The position numbers were made by a program, and so were the translations under genes. From Actinomycetota bacterium (GTDB lineage: Bacteria > Actinomycetota > Acidimicrobiia > Acidimicrobiales > GCA-2861595), in contig JADDQT010000005.1 of the NCBI GenBank assembly GCA_016781225.1, forward strand, positions 1 through 25,570: a DNA stretch of 25,570 nucleotides, read 5' to 3'. The notes under the pieces are model-generated. The model had not been told where the DNA came from and did no database searches. It saw only the letters and a program-made list of their open reading frames with translations. Positions 1-8,480 of this stretch are shown here, piece after piece. Numbering within the stretch: position 1 is the first letter of the stretch; each line of letters opens with the position of its first letter.

Positions 1-100
1 CACGCCGGAGCATCAGGGACAAGGCCACTGCTGATTCGTCGATCAGGGCCCACCTCCTCCCTCGTAGGTATCGACACCGCCTCAGGGATGGCCGGACCGG

Positions 101-2035
101 CTAGTAGGGCCTTGCTCCTACGCTCTCGGGCCTTGCTTCGGTTGGTATGCCCTTGGGCAGGTCACCGAGCAGAGTCACCAACTCGTCGCGATCCAATGTC
201 TCCCGGCGCACAAGGGCATCGGCCAGGTTGTCGAGCTTCGTGCGGTAGGCGGTCAGCACGGCATGGGCACGCTGGTCACCCGCCTGCAGCACCCGTCGCA
301 CCTCGGCGGCTGCCTCTCTGGCCACCGCGTCCGACACCGGCCCGCCTTCCTGGCCTATGGCGATAGGGCCAAGAGCGTCGCTCATCCCGAGCTCATAGAC
401 CATGTGTTGGGCCAGCCTCGTAGCTTGAACGAGATCCTGTCTCGATCCGCCGGACAGGTCAGCGAACACGATCTCCTCGGCTGCTCGTCCCCCGAGCAAG
501 GCGGCGATCTCCTCCTCCATCTGTGAGCGGGTCATCACCTGGCGGTCCTCGATCGGTAGGCGCCAGGTGGCGCCCAGGCTGTGAGCCCGAGCAACCACCG
601 AGACCTTGTCCACCGTGGTGGTGGAGCTGAACACCCAGCCCACCAGGGCATGACCTGCCTCGTGGTAGGCCACGCGCCGCTTCTCCTCCGCCCCGAGGAT
701 GCGGCTGTTCCGTTCGGGCCCTGCGATCACTCGGTCGACGGCCTCGTCGATCTCCCGGGTGCCGATGGTGGACAGTCGCCTGCGGGCGGCAAGAGTGGCT
801 GCCTCGTTGATGGTGGCAGCAAGGTCGGCCCCGCTGAACCCAACGGTCCTGCGAGCGAGCCTCTCGAGATCCACGTCGGGCCCGAGGGGCTTACTGCGAG
901 CGTGCACTCCCAAGATGGCGAGCCTGCCGGCCAGATCTGGGACGTCGATGACGATGTGGCGGTCGAACCGGCCCTTGCGCATCAATGCGTCGTCGAGTAC
1001 GTCCGGGCGGTTGGTGGCTGCCATCAGCACGACTCGCTGCGCCGGGTCGAAGCCGTCGAGTTGTACCAAGAGCTCGTTGAGCGTGGACTCGCCCTCGGGG
1101 TTCAGGCTCTCCCCCGCCGAGCGGGCTCGTCCTACGGCATCAACCTCGTCGATGAAGACGATGGATGGCGCCGCCGCTCGGGCGCGTGCGAAGAGGTCCC
1201 GCACTCTCGAAGGCCCGACGCCCACCAACATCCCACCGAACTCGGAAGCCGAGACCGAGAAGAACGGGACCCCGGCTTCGCCGGCGACGGCCTTGGCCAG
1301 CAGCGTCTTGCCGCACCCGGGCGCACCCATCAAGAGCACGCCACGAGGGGGCTTGGCGCCCATGCGCTCGAACGTTTCGGGCGCAGCCAGGAACTCTTTC
1401 ACCTCACGGAGCTCTTCGATGGCCTCCTTCACACCGGCTACGTCGGCGAAGGTGACGTCCGGGCGGCGGCCCGCCACGTACTGCCGCGCTCCTGACTTGC
1501 CGAGGAGCGCGTAGTCCCCGCCACCGCGCTCGCCTCGTCGCAGGGTGTAGAGAAGCGTCAATGTCACGGCAAGGGTCAGCGCAGGGAGCAGGAACTGGGT
1601 GGCGAGCTTGAGCAGCCCTTTGGAGACCTGGGTGTCGATCCGGGTGCCCACGCCCTCGTCGAGGAAGTTGTTGAGCAGCCGAGCGGTCACGAACTCACTG
1701 CTGTTGTCGGATCCTCCCGGCCCGAGCCCCACCCACCAGGGCCCTTGATCATCGGTACCCACCAATCTCGAGTCCTCGGACAGGAGGGTGACGTCTGTGA
1801 TCTTCTTGTCACGTACTCGCTCTATGAGCTCGTTGAGCGTGAGCTCTCGGCCGGGTGTGTGGGGCCGGACGCTGTTGAGCACGACGGCGTAGATGACCAC
1901 CAGGAACACAAGCAGCAAGGCCAGCACCAGCGCCGGTGCGCGCCCTGAGGAAACCATCCGTCGGATGAGGCCACCTTGGCCTTCGCTCTGTGATCGGCGT
2001 CCGGGTGTACGGGACACATAGGAAAGGTACACCAT
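101..2035 (-). CDS. ftsH: FtsH-family membrane AAA+ zinc metalloprotease (copy 1)
   Basis: FtsH proteases are hexameric inner-membrane machines that unfold membrane and cytosolic proteins and degrade them. Seen here (644 aa from this ATG): a membrane segment at about 35-54, an extracytoplasmic domain, a second segment at about 143-165, Walker A GAPGCGKT at 237-244, Walker B with D296/E297, a second region of homology ending in GRFDR near 355-359, zinc motif HEAGH at 458-462, and third ligand candidate D534. All catalytic residues are present. Two departures from the family: Walker A usually reads GPPGTGKT, and pore loop 1 reads MLVG (269-272) instead of an aromatic MFVG-type loop. The gene lies 18 bp downstream of the propeller gene on the same strand, so an operon is likely. 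No strong ribosome site precedes this ATG; an ATG 26 codons in (MVSSGRAP) is an alternative start. A second FtsH lies at 11401-13308. Confidence 0.95.
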   Translation of the reverse strand: MVYLSYVSRTPGRRSQSEGQGGLIRRMVSSGRAPALVLALLLVFLVVIYAVVLNSVRPHTPGRELTLNELIERVRDKKITDVTLLSEDSRLVGTDDQGPWWVGLGPGGSDNSSEFVTARLLNNFLDEGVGTRIDTQVSKGLLKLATQFLLPALTLAVTLTLLYTLRRGERGGGDYALLGKSGARQYVAGRRPDVTFADVAGVKEAIEELREVKEFLAAPETFERMGAKPPRGVLLMGAPGCGKTLLAKAVAGEAGVPFFSVSASEFGGMLVGVGPSRVRDLFARARAAAPSIVFIDEVDAVGRARSAGESLNPEGESTLNELLVQLDGFDPAQRVVLMAATNRPDVLDDALMRKGRFDRHIVIDVPDLAGRLAILGVHARSKPLGPDVDLERLARRTVGFSGADLAATINEAATLAARRRLSTIGTREIDEAVDRVIAGPERNSRILGAEEKRRVAYHEAGHALVGWVFSSTTTVDKVSVVARAHSLGATWRLPIEDRQVMTRSQMEEEIAALLGGRAAEEIVFADLSGGSRQDLVQATRLAQHMVYELGMSDALGPIAIGQEGGPVSDAVAREAAAEVRRVLQAGDQRAHAVLTAYRTKLDNLADALVRRETLDRDELVTLLGDLPKGIPTEARPESVGARPY

Positions 2036-2053
2036 GACCCCAAAGGGGCCCGG

Positions 2054-3532
2054 TTAGGGCCCCCGAAGAGAGGACCGTCCGGCGAGCCATGAGCCGGCAA
2101 AGGCGGCAGCGCTCAGCACCAGGAGGATGGCTATGACAGACGTCCTGGTCAGTACTCCGGGCGGAGCCGGCATCTCGAAGGCCGCGACCAACACATCCTG
2201 GCGTCCCGTGTCCTCGTTACCGTTACGAGAATCGGTCCATGCCGCCACCGACGGACCGTCCTTGCTCACAAGTGCGAGACGTGATCCGAAGTCCACGCCG
2301 AACTTGGGATCGAGGCTCGGCCCCACCCGCGAGTCGAACGACTGCGAAGAGACCGCAACGGCCTGGAATGACTGGCCACCGTCATGTGACGAGGCCACGG
2401 TGGCGTCCGTCATCAGGTTCTGCGGGTCACGCCGGCGATCGAGGAAGAGGAGGTCCACCCGCCCGCCCGGCGCTACCGCCACCCGGGGCAGGTACTGATC
2501 AGTGCCGTCCCCCATGGGATTTTCATTGACCCGTACCCGAGGTTCCCACGTGCGTCCGCCGTCGCTGGAACGTCGAATGAACACGTCTTCGTCCCCATTG
2601 CGCCCGTCCGACCAGGCCGCGTACAAGGTGCCGTCGGCCGACGAAGCAAAAGAGGGGAACACGGGAAGGAAGACGAGGAACCGTCGGGTGGGGACTACAC
2701 CGTTCTCGAACTCGACCCCTTTGGCGAACGAACGCCCCCCATCGCTCGAATGGGTGAATACGAGGGAAAAGGGCTCATCCCACGGTGGACCGTCGAGGTT
2801 CTCGAAGTCCCGTCGGTCCCCCTTGAAATCCTGATAGAGCACGACCAACCGTCCGTTGGAGTCGATCACCGGGCTGGCCGCGCCCACCCGCTCCCGCTCA
2901 GGATCGCTGACCGTGACAACCGGTGAGAACGTCCGGGCGCCATCGGTGGAACTGGCGGACACGATCGGGTTGGGTGAGCCGATGAGCTTGAAGAGGCCCA
3001 CCTCGCTGCCCTGCAGCCAGGTGACATGGACGGTGCCGGACGGCGCCACCGCCACGCGAGCCTGAAAGGCGAGGCGGCCGGCCACGAGGACCGGAGGCGA
3101 CAGTGTTCGACCACCGTCTCCAGAGGTCGACACCCACAGGTTGGCCGGCACGTTCCCACTGCCCTCGAGATTGACGTAGGTGACGTACAAGGTGCCGTCG
3201 GGCCCGAAGGCGACGTCGGGCGCGAACGGTCGATCCTTGCCGTCCGGAAGCGGGAGAGCAGTACGTTGCCAGGTCATTCCACCGTCGTCGGTCCACGCGA
3301 GGGCAGCCGAGAACCGGAGGCGGTCGACGCGGTAGCTGAGCGCCAGGTTCTGGGGTCTGCGGGGATTTTGGGCGAGCGAAGGCGAGTTGTTGGCGTCCAG
3401 GAGTGCCGGTGCGCTCACCAGATTGTTGTTGCCCACCTTGACGGATCGTTGCGATGTCGCCCGGAGGACGGCGCCAACGATGGCGAACACGGCCAGAACA
3501 GCGGCCAACAGGGCCAAGCTGATCCGTGCCAT
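2054..3532 (-). CDS. Membrane-anchored Asp-box (BNR) beta-propeller protein (copy 1)
   Basis: A 492-residue protein with an N-terminal signal anchor (about 4-24), a large extracytoplasmic region and a C-terminal hydrophobic segment (about 464-486). Six Asp boxes of the type S-x-D-G-G-x-[TS]-[WF] are visible at about 81-88, 137-144, 195-202, 262-269, 322-329 and 382-389. This predicts a six-bladed sialidase-fold propeller. I see no sialidase catalytic set, so a binding or scaffolding role is more likely than glycosidase activity; that is inference. It lies 18 bp upstream of ftsH copy 1 on the same strand. A -10-like TAGCAT ends 6 nt before the ATG, with no ribosome site, which suggests a leaderless mRNA. 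Paralogous to the gene ending at 9830 and to the remnants near 3876-4135 and 14746-15042. Confidence 0.88.
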   Translation of the reverse strand: MARISLALLAAVLAVFAIVGAVLRATSQRSVKVGNNNLVSAPALLDANNSPSLAQNPRRPQNLALSYRVDRLRFSAALAWTDDGGMTWQRTALPLPDGKDRPFAPDVAFGPDGTLYVTYVNLEGSGNVPANLWVSTSGDGGRTLSPPVLVAGRLAFQARVAVAPSGTVHVTWLQGSEVGLFKLIGSPNPIVSASSTDGARTFSPVVTVSDPERERVGAASPVIDSNGRLVVLYQDFKGDRRDFENLDGPPWDEPFSLVFTHSSDGGRSFAKGVEFENGVVPTRRFLVFLPVFPSFASSADGTLYAAWSDGRNGDEDVFIRRSSDGGRTWEPRVRVNENPMGDGTDQYLPRVAVAPGGRVDLLFLDRRRDPQNLMTDATVASSHDGGQSFQAVAVSSQSFDSRVGPSLDPKFGVDFGSRLALVSKDGPSVAAWTDSRNGNEDTGRQDVLVAAFEMPAPPGVLTRTSVIAILLVLSAAAFAGSWLAGRSSLRGP

Positions 3533-3538
3533 AGCGGC

Positions 3539-3544
3539 ATGCTA
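3539..3544 (-). promoter_or_regulatory. -10 element for the leaderless propeller gene
   Basis: On the minus strand TAGCAT fits the TANNNT pattern and ends 6 nt before the ATG at 3532. There is no Shine-Dalgarno sequence in between. This is the geometry expected of a leaderless transcript. No good -35 is visible. Confidence 0.4.
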
Positions 3545-3561
3545 TGACAGAACCGTATCTA

Positions 3562-3592
3562 TTGACGTTGCGAAACGTGCTCGTTCTATGAT
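3562..3592 (+). promoter_or_regulatory. Putative sigma70-type promoter for the His-rich peptide gene
   Basis: A TTGACG -35 (3562-3567) and a TATGAT -10 (3587-3592) are separated by 19 bp, slightly long. The predicted transcript would start near 3599, giving a leader of about 28 nt with a good ribosome site before the ATG at 3628. The element lies in the divergent intergenic region shared with the propeller gene. Confidence 0.5.
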
Positions 3593-3627
3593 CGTCGCTC
3601 ACGCACATCCATAGAGGGGAGACCGCA

Positions 3628-3834
3628 ATGCGAAGGGTTGTTGCGATTTTCACGTTGGGGACCGCGATGGTTCTCGGCCCGGCGTCGGCAGCCGGCGCCG
3701 ACCACGACAACGACGATTGTGAGCACCGCACCCACCAGGCTCACGAGAGCGTGCCGAAGCGTAACCATGGCACGCACCAGGCGCATTCGAACATCCCTTA
3801 CTGCCCGCCCGACGACGCGCCAGGACGTCGATAG
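3628..3834 (+). CDS. Small secreted His-rich peptide
   Basis: A 68-residue ORF with a clear ribosome site (AGAGGGGA about 7 nt before the ATG) and a promoter-like element upstream. The first 24 or so residues form a signal peptide (MRRVVAIFTLGTAMVLGPAS, then AAGA). The mature part is about 44 residues, rich in His, Asp, Asn and Pro. It contains THQAH twice (near residues 34-38 and 49-53), each followed by a Ser/Pro segment, plus two cysteines (in DDCEH and YCPP). Repeated His with paired Cys suggests metal binding in the envelope, but this is inference and I recognise no family. Divergent from the propeller gene. The region just downstream holds a propeller pseudogene on the other strand. Confidence 0.6.
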   Translation: MRRVVAIFTLGTAMVLGPASAAGADHDNDDCEHRTHQAHESVPKRNHGTHQAHSNIPYCPPDDAPGRR

Positions 3835-3840
3835 CGGTCC

Positions 3841-4135
3841 TCAGGCCAGGACGGCAACACGACCGATCGTCCTGACCGGCGTTCCCCCGCGGTTGGGTCC
3901 CCGTCACCCGACCCACTCCGTGTGGCGCCGTTGCCCGACGCCCACAGGCGGCGATGGCCCCCTCCTTGTGGCTGCCCAGGGCGAGACGCGAGCCGAGGTC
4001 GATGGGCCAACGCCCGCCGTTGTCCGGTCCCACCCGAGCGTCGAATGACCTCTCGGACAGGCGGAGGTTATGGCCGACACCGGCGAGGAGGACCAGGAAG
4101 GAGTCGTCCTCGGGCAGAGGAGGACACCTTCGCCG
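3841..4135 (-). pseudogene. Remnant A of a BNR propeller gene (3' region)
   Basis: Minus-strand translation gives segments clearly like the C-terminal part of the intact propeller: RSFDARVGPD, then DLGSRLALGSHKEGAIAA. In the 2054-3532 protein the matching parts are QSFDSRVGPS and DFGSRLALVSKDGPSVAA. No start codon or full reading frame exists, there is an in-frame stop upstream near 4135, and the part coding for the WTD..GRQD motif and the C-terminal membrane segment is deleted. Parts of it are near-identical in DNA to remnant B (3876-3943 with 14740-14807; 3948-3984 with 14963-14999). The boundaries are approximate. Confidence 0.6.
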
Positions 4136-4298
4136 GCTTCAGCTAGTCCGGAGCCGAGTCCGAGGGGATGAGCGATGCCGAAGAGGCCGAGGCCTCGGGA
4201 CGATCTCGGAGGTGACGAGCTGGTCACCTAACGATCTGGGCGCGATCAGCCGCCAGTTCGAGCACTCCGACGAGGGCTACCTCGAGGACAACGACTGA
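4136..4298. other. Non-coding stretch between remnant A and the terminator
   Basis: I see no supported gene here. A plus-strand frame ends at 4298 with an acidic tail (EGYLEDND), but it has no ribosome site and overlaps remnant A antisense. It may be further debris from the same decayed locus. Confidence 0.3.
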
Positions 4299-4322
4299 CC
4301 GGGCCCCCCACCAGGGACCCGG
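4299..4322 (-). terminator. Hairpin downstream of the RTX/LVIVD surface-protein gene
   Basis: Minus strand: CCGGGTCCC, a 6-nt loop, then GGGGCCCGG, a 9-bp stem with one G-U pair. It begins about 20 nt after the stop codon at 4343. No U tract follows, so intrinsic termination is uncertain. The position suggests a 3'-end structure. Confidence 0.4.
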
Positions 4323-4342
4323 CTAGCCCTCGTCACCTCGCG

Positions 4343-7300
4343 TCAGGCCGGTCGACGAGTCCCCGATCGGCGGCGCACCGCCATCCTCACCAGCACTCCC
4401 GTGGCGATGAGGATCAACGCCAACAGCACCAGCTTCCAGAGGTTGGCACCGGTGACGGGCAGCGGACCTCGGGATCCTCCCCCGCTCCCTTGCTGATTCT
4501 CGATGGGGGAAACCGGCGCCGCGACCGACTCGGCCGAGGCGGGCGCCACCCGGTTGGCGGCCGGGCCGCCCGAGTCCGCGGCTGGCGGAGGACAGGGCTG
4601 GCCGGCGAAGCAGAACACGTAGAGACCCGAGTTCACGTCACTGATCACCACGAAGTTCGGGGAGACGGCCACGCCTTGGACGTAGGCCTTGGCCGGCACT
4701 GTGCCCGTGGGGTCGTTGGTGTCCGGAGGAACGAAGGAGAAGGTCTCCCTCGTCTGGCCGCCTCGCAGGTCGAGAACCCGGAGGCCGTCGGAGTTCCAAG
4801 CCGCGTAGGCCGTCTCGCCCTGGACCACGGTGTGGTGCACCGAGTAGATGCCTCGGTGGTCGGGCGGTGGGAAGACCTGGGAGTTGGGAGTGCGATACAC
4901 CGACGTCTGACTCGGCTTGGCCGGATTGGTGACGTCCAGGACTCGTAAGCCTCCCCATTCGCCGGGCAGATCCACCAGCGCGCCCACGACCGGCTGGCCT
5001 CCGGTGCAGCCGGCCGGCGTGCCGGTCACGGCGGGGCACATGGTGGTGCGGAGGGCGTCACCGGCCGGCTTCTTGACCTGGAACCCGGGGATGGACAGGT
5101 CGCCGGTGGGGGCCAAGACGAAACCGGCGACCGATTCGGCGGTATTGCCTCCAGCGGTCCTCAGCACCAGACCGAGAGCCCCGGCGTCCTGAGCGCGCAT
5201 GACCCGGCTGTAGAACGTGCAGCCCTGGGCGGGCAGGCCAGGCTGGGTGATCGGATTGGGCGTGGGGTCGGCGAAGGCGATCTTGCCGTTCAGTTCGCCC
5301 TCGGGGATCAGGTAGGGATCCGCGGGGATGAAGCTGCCGTCGGGCGCTTGGCGCCGGGGGCAGCCCCGCCCGATGTAGGCCAACTCGCCCTGGATCTGGC
5401 CGCCGGGCTTGCGGTGGATCTGAGAGTCGAAGCCCAGGTCGTTGGTGGTGAACAAGTCGCTGCAACCGGTCTTGACACCCGCGAGGGTGGTGGGCAGGTC
5501 CACCCTGAACCCAGAGGTGGGCCACCACCAGTCCTCGTCGGCCAACAGGGCCAGCTGACGGCCACCCACGTCGGCCGCAGACACGTAGGCGCCGTTGCCC
5601 TCCACGTCCCAGTCGTTGGGGTAGTTCCACTGGCCCAGCTTCGTGGGATTGGCCAGATCCTCAACGTCGAGGATGAAGAGGCCGCCGTCGAGGTAGGGGA
5701 CCATGAGCTTGGTGCCGTCGGTGCTGAACTCAGGCGAGCGGCTCCCCGACCGGGGGTAGCAGCCGTTGTTCGACGTGCGGGGAGGGGCCTCACCAAAAAC
5801 GGGCCAGGAGCCGACCTGCGTGGGCCGAGTTGGGTCGGTCACGTCCACGAGGCGCACGTCGCTCGTGGGTGAGCTGATGTCAGCCGCGTCCACCTTGCTC
5901 GACACCGACATGATTCGCCCGTCCCGTAGCCGCTTGAGATGCACCGAGTACTGGTCCTGGGCGCAGTTGGCATCGCTTCCCGGCCTGCAGTCCGGCGCGG
6001 AGGGGATGAAGTTGTCGAAGTCGGCCAGGTAACGGCCGAGGAGACGGGGGTTGGCCGGGTTGGTGACGTCGTAGTAGGCGACCCCCCGGTGGGCGTAGCT
6101 GCCCGGGGGGGCTATGCGCCGGTCGCGTAGAGCCTCCTCGTCGAACTTGCAGCTCGCCAGGGCAACGGCAGCCAGGTCTCCCTTGAAGGACGGCGTGTTC
6201 ACCCTGAGCACGTCCACGTCCCGGGCGGCTTGGCCCTCGGCAACCGGGATGGTGGAGGCGACCCTGGGACGGCTGGGATCGGATAGGTCGACGACCTTCA
6301 CCGGGACGGTGACGCAAGGCGGCGCAAAGTTCTGAGCGGCGATCTTGACGTGGGCGATCGACTGAGCGTTCTGCGGCACGTAGCCCGCGGCCACCACCGC
6401 GGTGGTTCCCACCACCGCCACCTCGCCGTTCAGTCCCCGCCCCCCGAGGTCACTGTGGCCCACCAGGTTGAGGTTGCGGGGGTCGGGGGCCCCACCGCTC
6501 GGAGTGGGAACGGCGCCCGGGACGGCGCCACTCTCCACGTCCGCAGCGACGTTGTCCCGTTCGCCCGCCTCCCCGTCATTGGCCACGCCGTCCCTCGTCA
6601 CGCTCACGAAGTTCGTGCGTCGGGCGTAGTCGGCGTTGTCGGTGCCGGCACCACCGGTCATCACATCGGCCCCCGTGGCCGCCGTCTCCTCGTCGAAGGT
6701 GTCGTTGCCGGCGTCACCGTTGAGGGTGTCGTCATCGGCCCCGCCCTGGAGGGTGTCGTCACCGCCGGCCCCGTTGAGGGTGTCGTTGGCGGGCTGGCCA
6801 CTGAGCAGGTTGTTCCCCTCGTTACCCGTGATGGTGTCAGCCCGTGACGTGCCCACCACGTTCTCGAGCTGACGATCGGCACCCACGTTGTCGCCTTCGA
6901 GCGTGGGGAAGGTCTCCCCGTCGTTCGCAATCCCATCGAGGGTGACGGTCACCCCCGGCTCTCGACCGGAGAAGTCACGACCGTAGTACCTCGCCTCGTC
7001 CGTGTCGGTCCCGCCGTTCAGGACATCGGCGCCGTTGGCCAGCCCGCTCTCGAACTGCTCGAATGTGTCGTTGGCTGCTCCGCCGTTCTCGACGTCGTTG
7101 TCGCTGCCGCCCCTGAGCGTGTCGGTACCGTCGCCACCGTTCAGGGTGTCGGTGCCGGCGTCACCGTTCAGGGTGTCGGTGCCGGCGTCACCGTTCAAGA
7201 GGTCGATTCCGTCCCCGCCGTTCACGGTGTCGTCGCCGTCACCGCCGTTCACCGTGTCGTTGTCGGCACCTCCGGTCAGCGTGTCGTTGTCGGCACCTCC

Positions 7301-8164
7301 GTTCATCGTGTCGTTGTCGGCACCTCCGGTCAGCGTGTCGTTCCCCGCCGCCCCGCTCAAGATGTCGACACCAGCGTCGCCGGTCAGCGTGTCGTTGCCA
7401 CCGTCGCCGTTGAGTGTGTCGTTGCCTGCCCCGCCGGTCAGGGTGTCGGCGCCGGTCCCCCCGGTGAGGGTGTCGATCCCGACGCCGCCGTTTAGGGTGG
7501 CCGCCACGTTCCCCGCACCGGTTACCGCGTCACCGAAGGCCGTCAAGGTGTCGTCGCCGTCGCCGCCGAGGAGCTGGCGGTCAGCGGCTGCGTCGTCGAC
7601 CCCTGCGGTGGTCACATCCACGTCGTCATCACCGTTCAAGTTGAAGCCGTTGGCGCCCACGGCGAGCACGTCGGCAGCGGTGGTGGCGGAGACGATCACA
7701 CCGTCGCCGGAGTCGGCGGGCTGTCCTGTGGCTGCCTCACCGAGGTTGACGCTGAACTCGATCTCCGAGGTCACCGCCGTGGCCTCGGCGGTCTTGCCCG
7801 GGGCGAAGGGCCCCCCGGACAGGTCGACCCGCAGATCCTGATTGTTCGCGGTCGTCCCGGTGACGACAATCCGTTCAGTATTGGCGACGGTGGGCGTCAC
7901 CGCGCCACAGGCGACGACCGTGTAGTCCGTTGCCGGAGCCGTCTTCTGGTCGAACCGGATCGAGCCGTCCGCCAACCTCGTCACCCTGAGCTCCTGGTTG
8001 GCGGAGTCATAGGTGAGCGTCACGTCGCCGGTGCCCACATCAAAGCGACAGGTCACGTCGGCCTGTGTAGGTGCCGCCAGTACCAGCATCGCCAGTCCTG
8101 AGATCATCATGAGGGCCAACGCCAGCATCCGTCTCGAGATCGTGGACTTCAATCGGCGTGCCAT
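4343..8164 (-). CDS. Large surface protein: RTX-type repeats, LVIVD-like propeller, PA-like domain, LPVTG anchor
   Basis: 1273 residues from the ATG at 8164, which has AGGGGA 8 nt upstream; an open frame continues 52 codons further up but without coding character. Order: signal peptide (1 to about 36, ending PTQA); an N-terminal beta-rich domain; about 24 Ca-binding nonapeptide repeats (GGxGxDTLx type) over about 200-370 and 443-508; a propeller with LVIVD-like motifs (VKVVDLSDPSRPR, YYDVTNPANPRLL, VRLVDVTDPTRPT, LRVLDVTNPAKPS); an inserted PA-like region near 895-1041 (CTFYSRVMRAQDAGALGLVL); and a C-terminal LPVTG motif (nt 4448-4462), hydrophobic helix and basic tail. This is a classic sortase-anchored layout. 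No sortase gene is in the window. Ca-stabilised display on the cell wall is inferred; ligand unknown. Confidence 0.9.
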   Translation of the reverse strand: MARRLKSTISRRMLALALMMISGLAMLVLAAPTQADVTCRFDVGTGDVTLTYDSANQELRVTRLADGSIRFDQKTAPATDYTVVACGAVTPTVANTERIVVTGTTANNQDLRVDLSGGPFAPGKTAEATAVTSEIEFSVNLGEAATGQPADSGDGVIVSATTAADVLAVGANGFNLNGDDDVDVTTAGVDDAAADRQLLGGDGDDTLTAFGDAVTGAGNVAATLNGGVGIDTLTGGTGADTLTGGAGNDTLNGDGGNDTLTGDAGVDILSGAAGNDTLTGGADNDTMNGGADNDTLTGGADNDTVNGGDGDDTVNGGDGIDLLNGDAGTDTLNGDAGTDTLNGGDGTDTLRGGSDNDVENGGAANDTFEQFESGLANGADVLNGGTDTDEARYYGRDFSGREPGVTVTLDGIANDGETFPTLEGDNVGADRQLENVVGTSRADTITGNEGNNLLSGQPANDTLNGAGGDDTLQGGADDDTLNGDAGNDTFDEETAATGADVMTGGAGTDNADYARRTNFVSVTRDGVANDGEAGERDNVAADVESGAVPGAVPTPSGGAPDPRNLNLVGHSDLGGRGLNGEVAVVGTTAVVAAGYVPQNAQSIAHVKIAAQNFAPPCVTVPVKVVDLSDPSRPRVASTIPVAEGQAARDVDVLRVNTPSFKGDLAAVALASCKFDEEALRDRRIAPPGSYAHRGVAYYDVTNPANPRLLGRYLADFDNFIPSAPDCRPGSDANCAQDQYSVHLKRLRDGRIMSVSSKVDAADISSPTSDVRLVDVTDPTRPTQVGSWPVFGEAPPRTSNNGCYPRSGSRSPEFSTDGTKLMVPYLDGGLFILDVEDLANPTKLGQWNYPNDWDVEGNGAYVSAADVGGRQLALLADEDWWWPTSGFRVDLPTTLAGVKTGCSDLFTTNDLGFDSQIHRKPGGQIQGELAYIGRGCPRRQAPDGSFIPADPYLIPEGELNGKIAFADPTPNPITQPGLPAQGCTFYSRVMRAQDAGALGLVLRTAGGNTAESVAGFVLAPTGDLSIPGFQVKKPAGDALRTTMCPAVTGTPAGCTGGQPVVGALVDLPGEWGGLRVLDVTNPAKPSQTSVYRTPNSQVFPPPDHRGIYSVHHTVVQGETAYAAWNSDGLRVLDLRGGQTRETFSFVPPDTNDPTGTVPAKAYVQGVAVSPNFVVISDVNSGLYVFCFAGQPCPPPAADSGGPAANRVAPASAESVAAPVSPIENQQGSGGGSRGPLPVTGANLWKLVLLALILIATGVLVRMAVRRRSGTRRPA
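7060..7570 (-). repeat. Tandem 27-bp units encoding RTX-type nonapeptides
   Basis: The coding DNA repeats in 27-bp steps (9 codons), about 17 units here and about 7 more at 6640-6835. Some neighbours are identical at DNA level: two identical units around 7142-7196, and three or four near-identical units with TCGTTGTCGGCACCTCCG around 7257-7337. Near-identical units suggest recent slippage or recombination, so copy number may vary between strains. Confidence 0.85.
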
Positions 8165-8480
8165 CGAGCGTGTCCCCTGACGTCGGTGATGCTTTGCTCT
8201 ACAAGCCGCGTCCTCCTCACCACTGTGAGCAAGGCCAGCCTGAGTTGGGCGGACGCTACTCTGCGACTGAGAGACGCTGCAACTGATTCTCGCGTCGGTG
8301 AGATTAGATGGCTTCAACATCTAGTTTCTCCCTGGATCCCTTGCCAGGTACCCTATGTAGGAGTAGTGTCCAGCTCTAGGGTTGTCTTGTAGTCCTGCTC
8401 TGAGGCGCAGGAACCGCCTTTGAGAGTGTCAAAACCAAATGAAGCATGAGCGAGTCCGAGGGACTCGAAGGGGAGGGGCC
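8165..8480. other. Divergent intergenic region (leaders and promoters)
   Basis: A 316-bp region between two divergent secreted-protein genes. For the plus gene there is a possible promoter, TTGCCA (8341-8346), 17 bp, TAGTGT (8364-8369), giving a leader of about 105 nt. A perfect 7-bp hairpin CGAGTCC-GAG-GGACTCG (8451-8467) sits directly before the ribosome site. On the minus side a leader of up to 150 nt is possible. I recognise no known riboswitch. Confidence 0.35.

Noticed and set aside
1..60. Possible minus-strand gene start at the left window edge
   Set aside because: GGAGGAGG is present but touches the only nearby GTG with no spacing, and only 17 codons are visible.
581..1514. Long plus-strand frames opposite ftsH copy 1
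   Set aside because: Antisense shadows of high-GC coding DNA; the minus-strand frame has all FtsH motifs.
7060..7570. Regular short repeats resembling a CRISPR array
   Set aside because: The 27-bp units are contiguous, in frame and encode RTX nonapeptides; there are no spacers.
7002..7841. A 279-codon plus-strand frame opposite the RTX repeats
   Set aside because: Repetitive Ser/Pro/Val product created by the antisense of the 27-bp repeat units; no ribosome site.
8165..8320. 52-codon N-terminal extension of the RTX/LVIVD gene
   Set aside because: The signal peptide and ribosome site mark the ATG at 8164 as the start.
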